Shown here one piece after another: positions 51,670-61,169 of a stretch of 64,000 nt of DNA (the stretch's first letter is position 1; the number at the start of each line of letters is the position of its first letter). This DNA is from DATFVJ01 sp963851085 (GTDB lineage Bacteria > Actinomycetota > Actinomycetes > Streptosporangiales > Streptosporangiaceae), in contig CAWKNX010000011.1 of assembly GCA_963851085.1 (NCBI GenBank), forward strand, positions 124,001-188,000, read 5' to 3'. Below the pieces are notes generated by a model that was not told where the DNA came from, did no database searches, and was given only the letters and a program-made list of their open reading frames with translations. The translations under genes and the position numbers were made by a program.

Positions 51670-52075
51670 ATCGCCTCGCGGGCCCGGTGTGCGGCGACCA
51701 GGGCCGTCACGCCCTCGGAGCGCACCACCGCGCACAGCAGCTTCATGATCTGTCTGCCGGTCTCCGCGTCGAGCTGCCCGGTCGGTTCGTCGGCGATCAG
51801 CAGCTCAGTGCCGCTCACGAGTGCTCTCGCGATTGCCACGCGCTGCTGCCTGAACGGCCGCGAAGCACGACAAGCTGGCCCGCGACGACCTCGAAGGAGA
51901 CGCCGCGAAGTGCGTGCGAAGCCGCCGGGTCACGGCCGAACGTGCGTATCACGTCCCGCGTCTCGACCAGCCGCGACGCGGCAGGCCCGGCTACGGCGGG
52001 CGCGCCCACCGCGGACCCGGCTGCCGCGGGTCCTGGTGTCTCGGGTACATCAGCGCCGGCTGGTGGCCTCATCAC
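51670..52075 (-). pseudogene. ABC transporter ATPase (LolD/MacB type), internally deleted
   Basis: The N-terminal part (TRDVIRTFGRDPAASHALRGVSFEV) reaches GRSGS of Walker A and is then joined out of frame to the part after the signature motif (VAIARALVSGTELLIADEPTGQLDAETG, Walker B). About 100 residues including the Walker A GKTT and the LSGGQ motif are missing. Non-functional remnant; the partner permease is also gone or unrecognisable. Confidence 0.8.
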
Positions 52076-52518
52076 CGGCTTTGCTCCGGCTCGTCGCGGC
52101 TGACCTGGCTGTCCGGCCAGACGCCGATGCGGTCCGCCTCCGCCTGGAGCCTGACCCGGTCACGGATGCCGAGCGGCTCGATAACGGCCGCGCGGGGTGA
52201 CGCGCCGCTTCGGCGAATGCGGGGTTCCGGGGCGTCGTCCCACGGACTGGCACTGTCAGCCTGCCGCCGACCCGAGGCGAACGCGGCGACTGAATTCCAG
52301 TCGGCGCCGCGCGGGTTTGTGGCGTCAATTGCCCGCGGCCAGGCACATTTGGCGGCGCTGGCGGGCTGCGCGAGGGCGTTATTCCCGCCCGGCGGTGTGA
52401 CAACTCTTACCCGCGACCCGGCGGCAGCGCCGAACCGTACCCGTCAGCGGCACGTGTCAGAGGTGTGCACGGCGGCCGCCGCACCAGCAAAAGAGATCAG
52501 AACGCGAAGGATTAGGAC
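52076..52518. other. Region with decayed sequence upstream of the lipoprotein gene
   Basis: No intact gene. On the minus strand a stretch around 52110-52200 reads GIRDRVRLQAEADRIGVWP, possibly a remnant of the ABC permease that belonged to the ATPase fragment. The last 60 bp, more A-rich, hold the promoter/ribosome region of the next gene. Confidence 0.4.
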
Positions 52519-52854
52519 ATGTTGTTGACCCTCACCCGATCGGCGGCCGGACTCGCACTCGTGGCACTGCTCGCCGCGGGCTGCGGCACCGCCGCGGCTA
52601 AGCACTCCGGCGGGACCAAAGCGAAACCAGTCGCGGCGGCGACGACGGTTACACCCACCCCCAGCCCGTCCCCATCGAAGCACCGGACGCCTCGGCCTGC
52701 GACGACGCACCCATCGACTCCGCCTGCACCCCCCGTGACCACGCAGGCACCACCGCCTCCGCCACCGCCACCGGCCAACCCCATGCCCGGCAGCGGCGGC
52801 GATCAGGACGGCGACAACAACGGCGGCCCGAGCGACGGCGACGGCAATATCTAG
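52519..52854 (+). CDS. Small Pro/Thr-rich lipoprotein
   Basis: 111 residues: signal peptide with lipobox ALLAAGC, then a Thr/Pro/Ser-rich linker, a run of Pro and an acidic Gly/Asp/Asn tail. It lacks a folded domain and looks like a cell-wall-spanning lipoprotein. No family recognised. Near the start of a pair with the next membrane protein gene (63 bp gap). Confidence 0.6.
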   Translation: MLLTLTRSAAGLALVALLAAGCGTAAAKHSGGTKAKPVAAATTVTPTPSPSPSKHRTPRPATTHPSTPPAPPVTTQAPPPPPPPPANPMPGSGGDQDGDNNGGPSDGDGNI

Positions 52855-52917
52855 CCGCCGCTGTTTCGGACCCAGACGCCGCGATAAACCAGTTTCGCGG
52901 TGTGAAAGGAAACGAGA

Positions 52918-53418
52918 ATGACGGAATCCATCGCATTCCTGCGGCGGCTCGCCTCGCCGCGCCGCGCGGCGGCACCACAGCGCGGCACGGCCCCGGCAAT
53001 TGCGCTCCTCCTGCGCGTGGGCTGTTCGGGGCTGCTGATCTGGATCGGGTATATCCATCTCCACCTCTGGCAGGAGGGGTATCGCCAGATCCCGACCAAT
53101 GGGCCGCTTTTCCTGCTTGACGCGCTCGCCGCTTTCGTGTTCGCCGCCGCACTGCTCGCGTGGCCGCGCCCGCTCGCCGGATTGCTCGCCGCCGGGTTCA
53201 CGGCCTCGACACTCGGCGCCCTCCTCATCAGTCTCTGGGTGGGGCTGTTCGGCTTCCACGAGTCGATCTCGGCATCGTTCGTGGTGGAGTCGCTGATCAT
53301 CGAGTCGGTGACCGTGCTCGCCCTGCTCGCCTGGACCGTCCTTGTCGCGGCCCGCGTTCCTGGCACCGGTGCACCTGTCCAGGCGCCCGATCAGCGTGCC
53401 AACGCCAACGTCGCGTGA
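52918..53418 (+). CDS. Four-helix membrane protein, function unknown
   Basis: 166 residues with a basic N-terminus (residues 1-28, Arg/Ala-rich) and four predicted membrane helices; the first is followed by IGYIHLHLWQEGYRQIP, which has two His facing the membrane surface. Resembles actinobacterial DUF-type membrane proteins of unknown role. Ends 100 bp before a convergent gene with a palindrome between. Confidence 0.65.
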   Translation: MTESIAFLRRLASPRRAAAPQRGTAPAIALLLRVGCSGLLIWIGYIHLHLWQEGYRQIPTNGPLFLLDALAAFVFAAALLAWPRPLAGLLAAGFTASTLGALLISLWVGLFGFHESISASFVVESLIIESVTVLALLAWTVLVAARVPGTGAPVQAPDQRANANVA

Positions 53419-53442
53419 CGCCCACGCGCCGATCGGGCGAAC

Positions 53443-53487
53443 CGATGGCCCGCTGGTGTTTCCCCCGCCGACATCAGCGGGCCATCG
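53443..53487. repeat. Family 2 palindrome between convergent genes
   Basis: 17-nt arms (CGATGGCCCGCTGGTGT and its complement, one mismatch) around an 11-nt loop. Placed midway between two convergent stop codons, so it could act as a bidirectional terminator. Confidence 0.85.
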
Positions 53488-53519
53488 CTGTGCTGGCAGG
53501 CGAGGTCACCGGCGCGAGG

Positions 53520-54503
53520 TCACCAGCGGTCGTGCACCTGCGGCCGGATCAGTTCGTCGTAGATCGCGCGGATGCTGTCATGGATTTGCGCGGTCAGCGG
53601 CGCGAGACCGGCGGCGGCCGCGTTGGCCTGTGCCTGCGCGGGGTTGCGCGCGCCGGGGATCACGACGCTGACGCCGGGCTGATCGATGATCCAGCGCAGC
53701 GCGAACTGCGCCATGGTGGCGCCGGCCGGCACCAGCGGTGCGAGCCGCTTGACGGCGTCAAGCCCGGTCGCGAAGTCCACACCGGCGAACGTCTCGCCGA
53801 CGTCGAAGGCCTCGCCCCTGCGGTTGAAGTTGCGGTGGTCGTTTTCGCTGAACTGTGTCGTCTCGTCGTACTTGCCGGAAAGCAGGCCGCTGGCCAGCGG
53901 CACCCTGGCGATGATGCCGACACCTGCGCGCTGCGCTTTCGGCAGGACCTCCTCCAGGGGTTTGTGCCTGAAAGCGTTCAGGATGATCTGCACGCTCGCC
54001 ACCCCGGGCCGCGCGATCGCCGTCAGCGCCTCCGCGCAGGTCTCCACGCTCACGCCGTAGGCGGCGATCGCCCGGTCGGCCACGAGCGTGTCGAGGGCGT
54101 CGTACACCGCGTCGGATGAGTAGACCGCCGGCGGCGGGCAGTGCAGTTGCACCAGGTCGAGAGTGTCCACGCCCAGGTTGGCGCGTGAGCGGTCGGTCCA
54201 GGCGCGGAAGTTGTCCAGCGTGTAGAGCGCGGGGTCCAGTTCCACCCGGCGGCCCATCTTCGTCGCCACGGTCAGGCCCGCGTCCGGCCGCTGCGCGAGC
54301 AGTCGCCCGACTGCACGCTCGCTCCGGCCGTCGCCGTACACGTCGGCGGTGTCGATGAAGGTCACACCCGCGTCGACGGCGGCGAGCAGCGTGGCGTGCG
54401 CGCTCTCGTCGCTTACTTCACCCCAGTCGGCGCCAAGCTGCCATGCGCCGAGCCCGATCACCCCGATCTTGCGGCCGGTCCGCCCAAGTACGCGCTCTTC
54501 CAT
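53520..54503 (-). CDS. Aldo/keto reductase
   Basis: 327 residues, (beta/alpha)8 AKR fold. Catalytic Asp/Tyr in FIDTADVYGDGRSE, Lys in VATKMGR and His in LVQLHCPPP; NADPH-binding end VSVVIPGARNPAQAQANAAA. It reduces aldehydes or ketones with NADPH, or works in the reverse direction; substrate unknown. Belongs to the YajO/general stress GSP69-like subgroup by its C-terminus. Confidence 0.9.
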   Translation of the reverse strand: MEERVLGRTGRKIGVIGLGAWQLGADWGEVSDESAHATLLAAVDAGVTFIDTADVYGDGRSERAVGRLLAQRPDAGLTVATKMGRRVELDPALYTLDNFRAWTDRSRANLGVDTLDLVQLHCPPPAVYSSDAVYDALDTLVADRAIAAYGVSVETCAEALTAIARPGVASVQIILNAFRHKPLEEVLPKAQRAGVGIIARVPLASGLLSGKYDETTQFSENDHRNFNRRGEAFDVGETFAGVDFATGLDAVKRLAPLVPAGATMAQFALRWIIDQPGVSVVIPGARNPAQAQANAAAAGLAPLTAQIHDSIRAIYDELIRPQVHDRW

Positions 54504-54619
54504 GCGTACGACCCTAATGGCGCGAGCACGGATGCCTCGTCCGCGGGGCCTCTACAGTGAGAAGAGTGCGGGGATTCGCGGCGCCGTGAGCTGCGGCCAG
54601 GGCCGAGGGAGGGGTGCGG

Positions 54620-55895
54620 ATGACCAGCGACCCGGGCGAGCTTGACGTCGACCTGCGCTGGCTGCGCAGCAAGGCGGGCCTCAAATGGCGGTCAGCCGGG
54701 CCGGACGGGCTGGCCGCGTGGGTCGCCGACATGGACTTCCGTACCCCTCCGGTGGTCCGCGAGGCGCTCGGCGCCCTGGTCGCGGACGGTGATCTGGGTT
54801 ACCCCGAGTGGCTGAACGACGCCGTGCCGCTGCGCGAGGCCTTCGCTGAGCGGATGGCCCAGCGGTATCAGCTGGTCACTGAACCCGGGCGAGGTGCGTG
54901 AGTTCGCCGACATCATCCAGGCGCTGCAGGCGGTGCTGTACGTCGCGACCGGGCCGGGCGACGCCGTCGCGATGCACCTTCCCGCGTATGCGCCGTTCCT
55001 GGAGACGCTCGCGGCCATGAACCGCCGCCTCGTCGAGGTCCCGATCGAGCGCTCTTCCCATGGCTGGGAATTCGACCCGGACCGGTTCGCGCGCGACGCC
55101 GCCGCGAGCGGCGCGCGGGCGCTGATCCTGGTCAACCCGCACAACCCGACAGGCCGCTCGTTCACCAGGCATGAACTCGAATCGGTCGCGGAAGTCGCGG
55201 CCGAGCATGACCTGCTCGTCATCTCCGACGAGGTGCACGCGGACCTGACCTACCCGCAGCACGTGCACATACCGTTCGCCTCGATCTCGGCCGAGACCGC
55301 GGCGCGCACCGTCACGCTCACCTCGGCCACCAAGGCGTTCAACCTGGCCGGCATCAGGTGTGCGGTGACGCACGTCGGATCGCTCGCGGTCCGCAAGGCC
55401 TTCGGCGCGCTGCCGCCGCTGGTCTTCGGCGCCCCGAACGTGCCAGGGGTGACCGCGACCCTCGCCGCGTGGCGCGACGGCGGCCCATGGCTGTCGGCCG
55501 TGCTCGACCGGCTGGACGAGAACCGCTGGATCATCGACAAGGCCCTGCGGCCGCTCGGCATCGGGTACGTCCCACCGGACGCGACCTACCTGGCCTGGCT
55601 GGACTGCCGTGATCTGGGCCTGCCACGTGATCCCGCGGAGTTCTTCCTCGACCGGGCGCAGGTCAGGCTGAGTTCCGGGACCCAATTCGTACGGTTCCGC
55701 GGGATCGTGTCCGCGGGCCAGCACGCTGGTGACGTCATCTTGCCGCGCGAGCCGGGGCACGGCGAGCGCGTTATCCAGCAGATGCAGGCGGGCCGGGCTA
55801 TCGGGGACGGCTTCGTGCGGCTCAACTTCGCCACGTCGGGCGCGGTGCTGACCGAGATCTGCGACCGCTTGGGCGCCGCGCTCGACCACGGCTGA
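54620..55895 (+). pseudogene. MalY/PatB-type aminotransferase (cystathionine beta-lyase), one frameshift and an insertion
   Basis: ATG 54620 has GGGAGGGG upstream. The front (LDVDLRWLRSKAGLKW, VADMDFRTPP) ends out of frame at about 54885-54890, where removing one base from CCCGGG restores the run into EVREFADIIQALQAVL. The PLP domain follows: LVNPHNPTGRSFTR, ISDEVHADLTYP and the PLP Lys in TSATKAFNLAGIRCAV. Between LSSG and GDGFVRLNFATS, normally adjacent, lie about 40 extra residues. The family cleaves cystathionine or acts as a repressor of maltose genes; here probably a C-S lyase. Confidence 0.78.
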
Positions 55896-56023
55896 GCAGC
55901 ATTCACCCGGCGCAACGCAAGCGCCGGCGGCGTTTCCGGCGGGTGAGAGGCTGCGTGGGTGAGAGGCCGCGGGGCCTGCGGGGGTGAGAGGCTGCGGGGC
56001 TGCGCGGGTGAGAGGATCGCGCC

Positions 56024-56688
56024 ATGGCCGCAACCGAGGTCTTTCTCGAACTGGGGAAGAAGCGTGTCTTCGCCAGCGCGCTCCGACTGGCCGGGCTGGT
56101 GCCGCAGCGCGAAGAGCGACGAAGGCGCGCTCGAGGCGCTCGCGGCGTACGTCCCGAGGTACGCGGCCGTGGTCGAGCTGGCGAAGCTGGACGGCGCCGG
56201 CTTCCCTTCGACCGCGGGCGACGCGTTCGACGTGGTGGAGCGGCTGCCGGGGAATGCGACGACCGATTTCGGTGCGCCCGCCATCTTTGCCGCGGCCGAC
56301 TCCAAGCGGCTGACCAAGGAGCAGGCGGGCGCGCGACGGCGCTGGTCCAGGCATCGTGGGCATATTTCGACGGGGTCCTCGCCGCCGCGCCCGCGCAGTT
56401 GCGCAAGGGCCCGCGCGGCGGCGGCCGTGACCGCGACAAGATCGCCGCCCACGTCCTCGGCGCTGAGACGGCGTACGTGCGCAAGCTGGGGCTCAGGCTC
56501 CGTGAGCCCGCGATTGGTGACAGCGGCGGCTATCGCGGCGCATCCGCGGCGACATCGCCGCCGTGCTGACCGCGCCCTCAGACGGTGCGCCCCTGGTCGA
56601 GAAGGGCTGGCCCGTCAGGTACGCGGCCCGCCGCATCGCCTGGCACGCCCTCGACCACGCCTGGGAGATCGAGGACCGCTCCGAATAG
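56024..56688 (+). pseudogene. DinB-like conserved protein, three frameshifts
   Basis: Conserved segments appear in turn in three frames: MAATEVFLELGKKRVFASAL, then WPGWCRSAKSDEGALEALAAY and DVVERLPGNATTDFGAPAIF, then LRKGPRGGGRDRDKIAAHVLG, and finally GWPVRYAARRIAWHALDHAWE ending at 56688. Put together they form a ~220-residue actinobacterial protein with a C-terminal DinB-like helical part. Each shift is one or two bases with good similarity on both sides. Confidence 0.7.
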
Positions 56689-56792
56689 GTCTGCGAAGAT
56701 GCGCCCGCGCATCCCGGCCGGACTCTGGCGGGCGTCGGTGAGCAAGAGACGGCAAGTGGCTATAAGTTCCCGACACCCGACACGGGCTAGGC

Positions 56793-56834
56793 GTGGGTAC
56801 GTTCAGTATCACTGCGTACGTCCGCGTACCACCT
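56793..56834 (+). promoter_or_regulatory. Candidate operator upstream of the antitoxin gene
   Basis: GTGGGTACG and CGCGTACCAC-like elements with a third GCGTACG between them form overlapping inverted repeats 40-75 bp before the antitoxin start. Phd/YefM-type antitoxins repress their own promoter through repeats of this kind. Confidence 0.3.
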
Positions 56835-56869
56835 CGGTATGCCGTGCGCCACAGGACGGAGACGGGCGC

Positions 56870-57103
56870 ATGAGCGAGCTTCCAATTGAGGACGCGCCCG
56901 CTTTTGCGAAGGCGGCGCGCGAGGCGGCCGGCGGCAAGGTCGTCCACATCACCGAGCATGGCCAGCGCCTCGCTGCGATTGTGCCTGAGTCCATGATCGG
57001 GGCACTGCACGCCGCTGAGGACGCCGAGGAAGCGGATGCTGCTTGGGACGAGCCTGGCGGCTCAGTCCCGCTGGAGCAGCTCGAAAACGAGTTCGGACGC
57101 TAG
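56870..57103 (+). CDS. Phd/YefM-type antitoxin, no toxin gene beside it
   Basis: 77 residues. The N-terminal Phd/YefM DNA-binding fold (APAFAKAAREAAGGKVVHITEHGQRLAAIVPE) is followed by an acidic, unstructured tail. In a normal module the toxin gene (Doc, YoeB or VapC) follows at once; here the next gene is a convergent membrane protein overlapping by 4 bp, so the antitoxin is solitary. Confidence 0.8.
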   Translation: MSELPIEDAPAFAKAAREAAGGKVVHITEHGQRLAAIVPESMIGALHAAEDAEEADAAWDEPGGSVPLEQLENEFGR

Positions 57104-57327
57104 GCCCACGTTGGCCGCCTATCAGCCAGGCGGGGTGAGGCCCACAGCAGCACGACCCCGGCGACCCAGCCGATGACGGGGATCACGATGCCACCGATCA
57201 GCAGCAGGATGACCGTGACGATCTCCATGGTGCCGACGCGGGCCGGATCGGCGACTGGCGGGCGCGCGCCTGCCGCGGCGGCGACGTCCTCTGGATCCGA
57301 GCGGGTTAACAGGTTGCGCGCGGCCAC
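57100..57327 (-). CDS. Small membrane protein, one or two helices
   Basis: 75 residues. N-terminal Asp/Ala-rich part, then a helix TVILLLIGGIVIPVIGWVAGVVLLWAS that probably folds as two short spans. The start (GTG 57327) is uncertain, since the frame is open for ~13 more codons without a start codon. No function known; the family is common next to actinobacterial membrane genes. Confidence 0.55.
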   Translation of the reverse strand: MAARNLLTRSDPEDVAAAAGARPPVADPARVGTMEIVTVILLLIGGIVIPVIGWVAGVVLLWASPRLADRRPTWA

Positions 57328-57649
57328 GTCGTCGGCGGCCTCGCCCGCCGCGCGTGCCTCGGCGATGTGGGCGCTGACTTAGCGCCCACGGGCGGGTGTG
57401 CGCGGGCCATGCTGCGCAGGTCGGCTAAATGGCCAGGAATTGGCCACAGAAGATTCTGAGAACACCAATCTCACCGGGCGCTCTGGCCCCGCACAGGGGC
57501 CGGGCTGCATCCGTTCTCAGCCCAGCTATAGCCGCGTGAGCTGCGGGAAAGCACCCAGTTCGCGCGCCTTGCGCGTACTGCGTGCGTAGCCCCGGATTAC
57601 CCAGGGTAGTAGGCACCGATCACAATTCGATATCAAAGGAGTGGTGATT
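57328..57649. other. Intergenic region with a hairpin
   Basis: 322 bp without a supportable gene. GGCCCC-5 nt-GGGGCC at 57485-57501 forms a 6-bp GC hairpin. AAGGAG at 57636-57641 is the ribosome site of the next gene, preceded by A/T-rich sequence (ACAATTCGATATC). Confidence 0.45.
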
Positions 57650-58265
57650 ATGGCTGGGATGCTGCGAGTTCCGCGGAGTCGCGGCGTTCTCAGTGGCGTC
57701 CTGCTGCTGCTGCTCGGATTTGGGGCGGGCTCGTCCGTTCGTCGGGCCGTACTTCCACTATGCGTACACTCCCGACCGCGCTTGGGCTTACACCTCCGGA
57801 CGGTTGTGGCTGGAGATCCTGCCCGGCCTCGCGACCGTGCTTGGTGGCCTGATCGTGCTGGCGAGCGCGAATCGCGCCGTTGCCGCGTTCGGGGCCTGGC
57901 TGGCCGCACTCGGCGGTGCCTGGTTCGTGGTGGGCAGGACCTTCAGCGCGTGGCCGGCGACCCACCTCCCGCAGGCCGGCGCTGGCGACGGGCAACGCGC
58001 TCATGCGCACGGTCGAGGAGATCGGCTTCTTCTCCGGCCTCGGCGTCGTCATCGTCTTCATCGCGGCTTTCGCCCTCGGCCGCTTCACGATCGTGGGTGC
58101 CAGGGATGCGGCGCTGGCCGCCACCGGACAGCCGCACGGCCGAGCGAAAAGCTGGCGGAAAAGCCCGACGGTCTGGACGACACGCGCACAATCCTGGGCG
58201 AGCGGGTGGCGCCAGCCATGGGCACTCCGGTAGCCAGGGTGCTCATCCGACACCTGACGATCTGA
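57650..58265 (+). pseudogene. Four-helix membrane protein, frameshifted
   Basis: ATG 57650 with AAGGAG 8 nt upstream. Four conserved stretches lie in different frames: SRGVLSGVLLLLLGFGAG; FVGPYFHYAYTPDRAWAYTS through LGGAWFVVGRTFSAWP; LMRTVEEIGFFSGLGVVIVF; and EKLAEKPDGLDDTRTILGE. Membrane helices and tail remain well conserved across the shifts, so these look like single-base errors or very recent mutations. Confidence 0.65.
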
Positions 58266-58408
58266 CGAGGCTGCCACAAGGCTGGTTCGCTAACGGGCGC
58301 TGGCCGTTCGCTGACAGGCGCGGCACGGTCGCTGACAGGTGGCCGCGTGCCCGCCCCTTGCCGTCGCTGCCACCTTCCCGGCATGGTGATCTGGAAGGGA
58401 AGGCGCAC

Positions 58409-59770
58409 ATGGCGGACGAAACGCAGCGGCCGCCGACGGGCACGGCACCGCCGTTGTCCGCGGGAAGACGGCCCCGCGGCACCGTGCCCACCCGCCAGCG
58501 GGTCACGGCCACGGCTGATCGGGCACGGCCGAACGGGAAGCGCCGCATGGCACTGCCGAAGGAGCGATCGCCGCCGACGGCGAGCACGGCGGACGAGATC
58601 CGGCGCCGGGTCGAGGGAGTTCCTCGCCGCCTGCGATCCCGCGACCGTGCCGCGCTGGCGATTTCCTGCGTGCGCGCTTCGACGCGGGGTTGGCCTGGGT
58701 CCATTACCCGCCAGGGCTCGGCGGCATGGGCGCGCCACGGGCGCTGCAGGCGGTCGCCGATGCCGAGTTCGCCGCGGCGGGCGCGCCCGCCAACCATCCA
58801 GAACTGCATCGGCATCGGGCTCGGGCATGGCGGCGCCGACGATCCTCGCGTTCGGCTCGGATGACCAGCGCAGCGCGCTGGCTGCGCCCGCTCTGGACGG
58901 GCGAGGAGGTCTGGTGCCAGCTGTTCAGCGAGCCGGGCGCGGGCTCCGACCTGGCCGGGCTTGGCCACCCGCGCGGTCCGCGACGGCGACGACTGGGTGG
59001 TGACCGGCCAGAAGGTGTGGACCTCGCAGGCGCACCGGGCGCGCTGGGCGATCCTGGTCACCAGGAGCGACCCCGGACCAGCCCAAGCACCGCGGGCTCA
59101 CCTACTTCGCCTGCGACATGACGGCACCGGGGGTCGAGGTGCGGCCGCTGCGCCAGCTCACCGGCGAGGCGGAGTTCAACGAGGTGTTCCTCAGCGACGT
59201 GCGGATCCCCGACTCAGACCGGATCGGGGCGGTCGGCGACGGCTGGCGGGTGGCCATGGCCACCCTGATGAACGAGCGGGTCTCGATCGGCGGCAGGGCG
59301 CTGCCCAGGGAGGGCGGGATGATCGCGTCCACCGCGCGGACGTGGCGCGAGCGGCCGGACCTCCGTACGCCGGGGCTGCACGACCGCCTGCTGCGGCTGT
59401 GGGCGGACGCGGAGGTGGCAAGGCTTGCTTCCGAACGGCTGCGCCAGCAACTCGCCGCCGGTCACCCGGGTCCGGAAGGGTCGGCGGCCAAGCTGGTGTT
59501 CGCCCGGCTGAACCAGGAGATTTCGGGATTTGAGGTCGAGCTCTGCCGGCGCGGACGGGCTGCTTGTACGACGACTGGACCATGCACAGGGCGGAGTCCG
59601 CGAACTTCTTCGGCCGCGGTCCCGGGTTCAGGTACCTGCGGGCGCGCGGCAACTCGATCGAGGGCGGTACTTCCGAGGTGTTGCGGAACATCATCGCCGA
59701 GCGGGTGCTCGGCCTGCCGGCCGAGATCCGGATGGACAAGGACGTGCCATGGAAGGACCTGCCGCGGTGA
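58409..59770 (+). pseudogene. Acyl-CoA dehydrogenase, at least six frameshifts
   Basis: ATG 58409 follows GGAAGGGAAGG. Conserved acyl-CoA dehydrogenase blocks occur in order but in changing frames: EFLAACDPATVPRW, AWVHYPPGLGGMGAPRAL, GMAAPTILAFGSDDQR, WCQLFSEPGAGSDLAGL, DGDDWVVTGQKVWTSQAH, FACDMTAPGVEVRPLRQ, GTSEVLRNIIAERVLGLP. Several shifts are single duplicated bases (for example CCCC for CCC near 59073, TT for T near 58971). The FAD-dependent dehydrogenase would otherwise be complete. Overlaps the next gene by GTGA, typical of paired acyl-CoA dehydrogenase subunits of steroid or side-chain catabolism. Confidence 0.78.
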
Positions 59771-61086
59771 ACAATCCTGATCGAAGCGGTGCCGTCGACA
59801 CGGCAAGTGACCGCGCCCCGGCGCCTGGCGGCGCCGCGGCGCCCGCTGGTACCGAGGTTTCTGGCGGTGCGGAGATCCCTGGCGGCGCGGCACCGGCCGC
59901 CGCTGCCGCGGCGGCCGGTGCCGCCACGGCGCCCGCAGGCACGAGACACCTGCCCGACCTCCTGTACAGCGAGGGGAAAGCGATCTGCGGGCGTCGGTCC
60001 GGGCACTGCTCGAAGATCGCTGCGGATGGCAGGCGGTGCTCGCGAGAACCGAGAGCGGTGAGACCGTACGACGCCGGGCTCTGGCGCGCTCTCGCCGCCG
60101 AGCTCGGCTGCGCCGGCCTGCTCATCCCGGCGGAGCATGGCGGCGCAGGGGCGTCCTACCGCGAGGCCTGCGTCACGGCCGAGGAGCTCGGCAGATACGT
60201 CGCGCCGGTTCCCTTCCTGGGCAGCGCCGTGGTCGCGACCGCCGCGCTGCTCGCGGCCGGTGACACCGAGCTGCTCGCCAAACTGGCCACTGGCGGCGTC
60301 ACCGCTGCCCTTGCCGTGCCGTTCGCCGCCATGCCGGGCGCGCCGGTCGCCGCGCACGGCCCGGCTCGCGCAGGCCGCAGCCGGGGGACGCCGATTCCGG
60401 TGTGGCCAGGCTGAGCGGGACCGTCGCGGGGATCGCGGACGCGCTGCCCGCCGACGTGCTGCTCGTGCCCGCCGACGGCGTGCCCGTTCGGGCTGTATGC
60501 GGTGGACGCCGGCGCGGCCGGGGTGACCCGGGTTCCGTTGGTGTCGCTCGACATGACCAGGCAGCTTTGTGACCTGTCGCTGCACGAGGTGCCCGCGCGG
60601 CGGGTCGCCTCGGGGGAGGCGGCGGAGCGTGCGGTGTCAGCCGCGCTCACGGCGGGCGCGGGCGTGCTCGCGTCCGAACAGCTCGGCCTGGCCGAGCGTT
60701 GTGTGGAGATGACGGTCGCGCTACGTGGGGGAGCGGCGGCAATTCGGGCGCCCGGTCGGCTCGTTCCAGGCGATCAAGCACCGGCTCGCCGACCTGTGGG
60801 TGTCGGTCACCCAGGCGCGCGCGGCCGCCAGGTACGCGGCGGCGTGCCTCGCCACCGGTGACCCGGACACGCTGGTCGCGGCCGCGCTCGCCGAGTCATC
60901 TGCGGCGAGGCGGCGACGGCGGTGGCGCAGGAGTGCGTCCAGATGCACGGCGGTATCGGCTTCACCTGGGAGCATCCCGCTCACCTGTACCTGAAGCGGG
61001 CGAAGAGCGGGTCGATCGCGTTCGGCACCCCGGACCGCCACCGCGCCACCCTGGCTACCCTGGCCGACCTGCCTGCTGCGCCCTGA
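59767..61086 (+). pseudogene. Second acyl-CoA dehydrogenase subunit, several frameshifts
   Basis: GTG 59767 overlaps the previous stop. The N-terminal ~60 residues are Ala/Gly/Pro repeats. Blocks in changing frames: GCAGLLIPAEHGGAGASYRE, ACVTAEELGRYVAPVPFLGS, EQLGLAERCVEMTVA, GERRQFGRPVGSFQAIKHRLAD and QMHGGIGFTWEHPAHLYLKR. As partner of the preceding gene it would form a heteromeric dehydrogenase of the type used for sterol or bile-acid side chains. Intact except for the single-base shifts. Confidence 0.76.
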
Positions 61087-61169
61087 CCACGAACCCGGCT
61101 CATTCCCTGCATTCGGGCCAGTGCCACCTGAAAAGCGGCGTCATGAGGCCGACTGTCGCGCCCCCGCTT

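Noticed and set aside
51454..52200. 248-codon plus-strand frame over the ABC remnant
   Set aside because: It begins within family 1 copy D and is antisense to sequence with clear ABC ATPase motifs.
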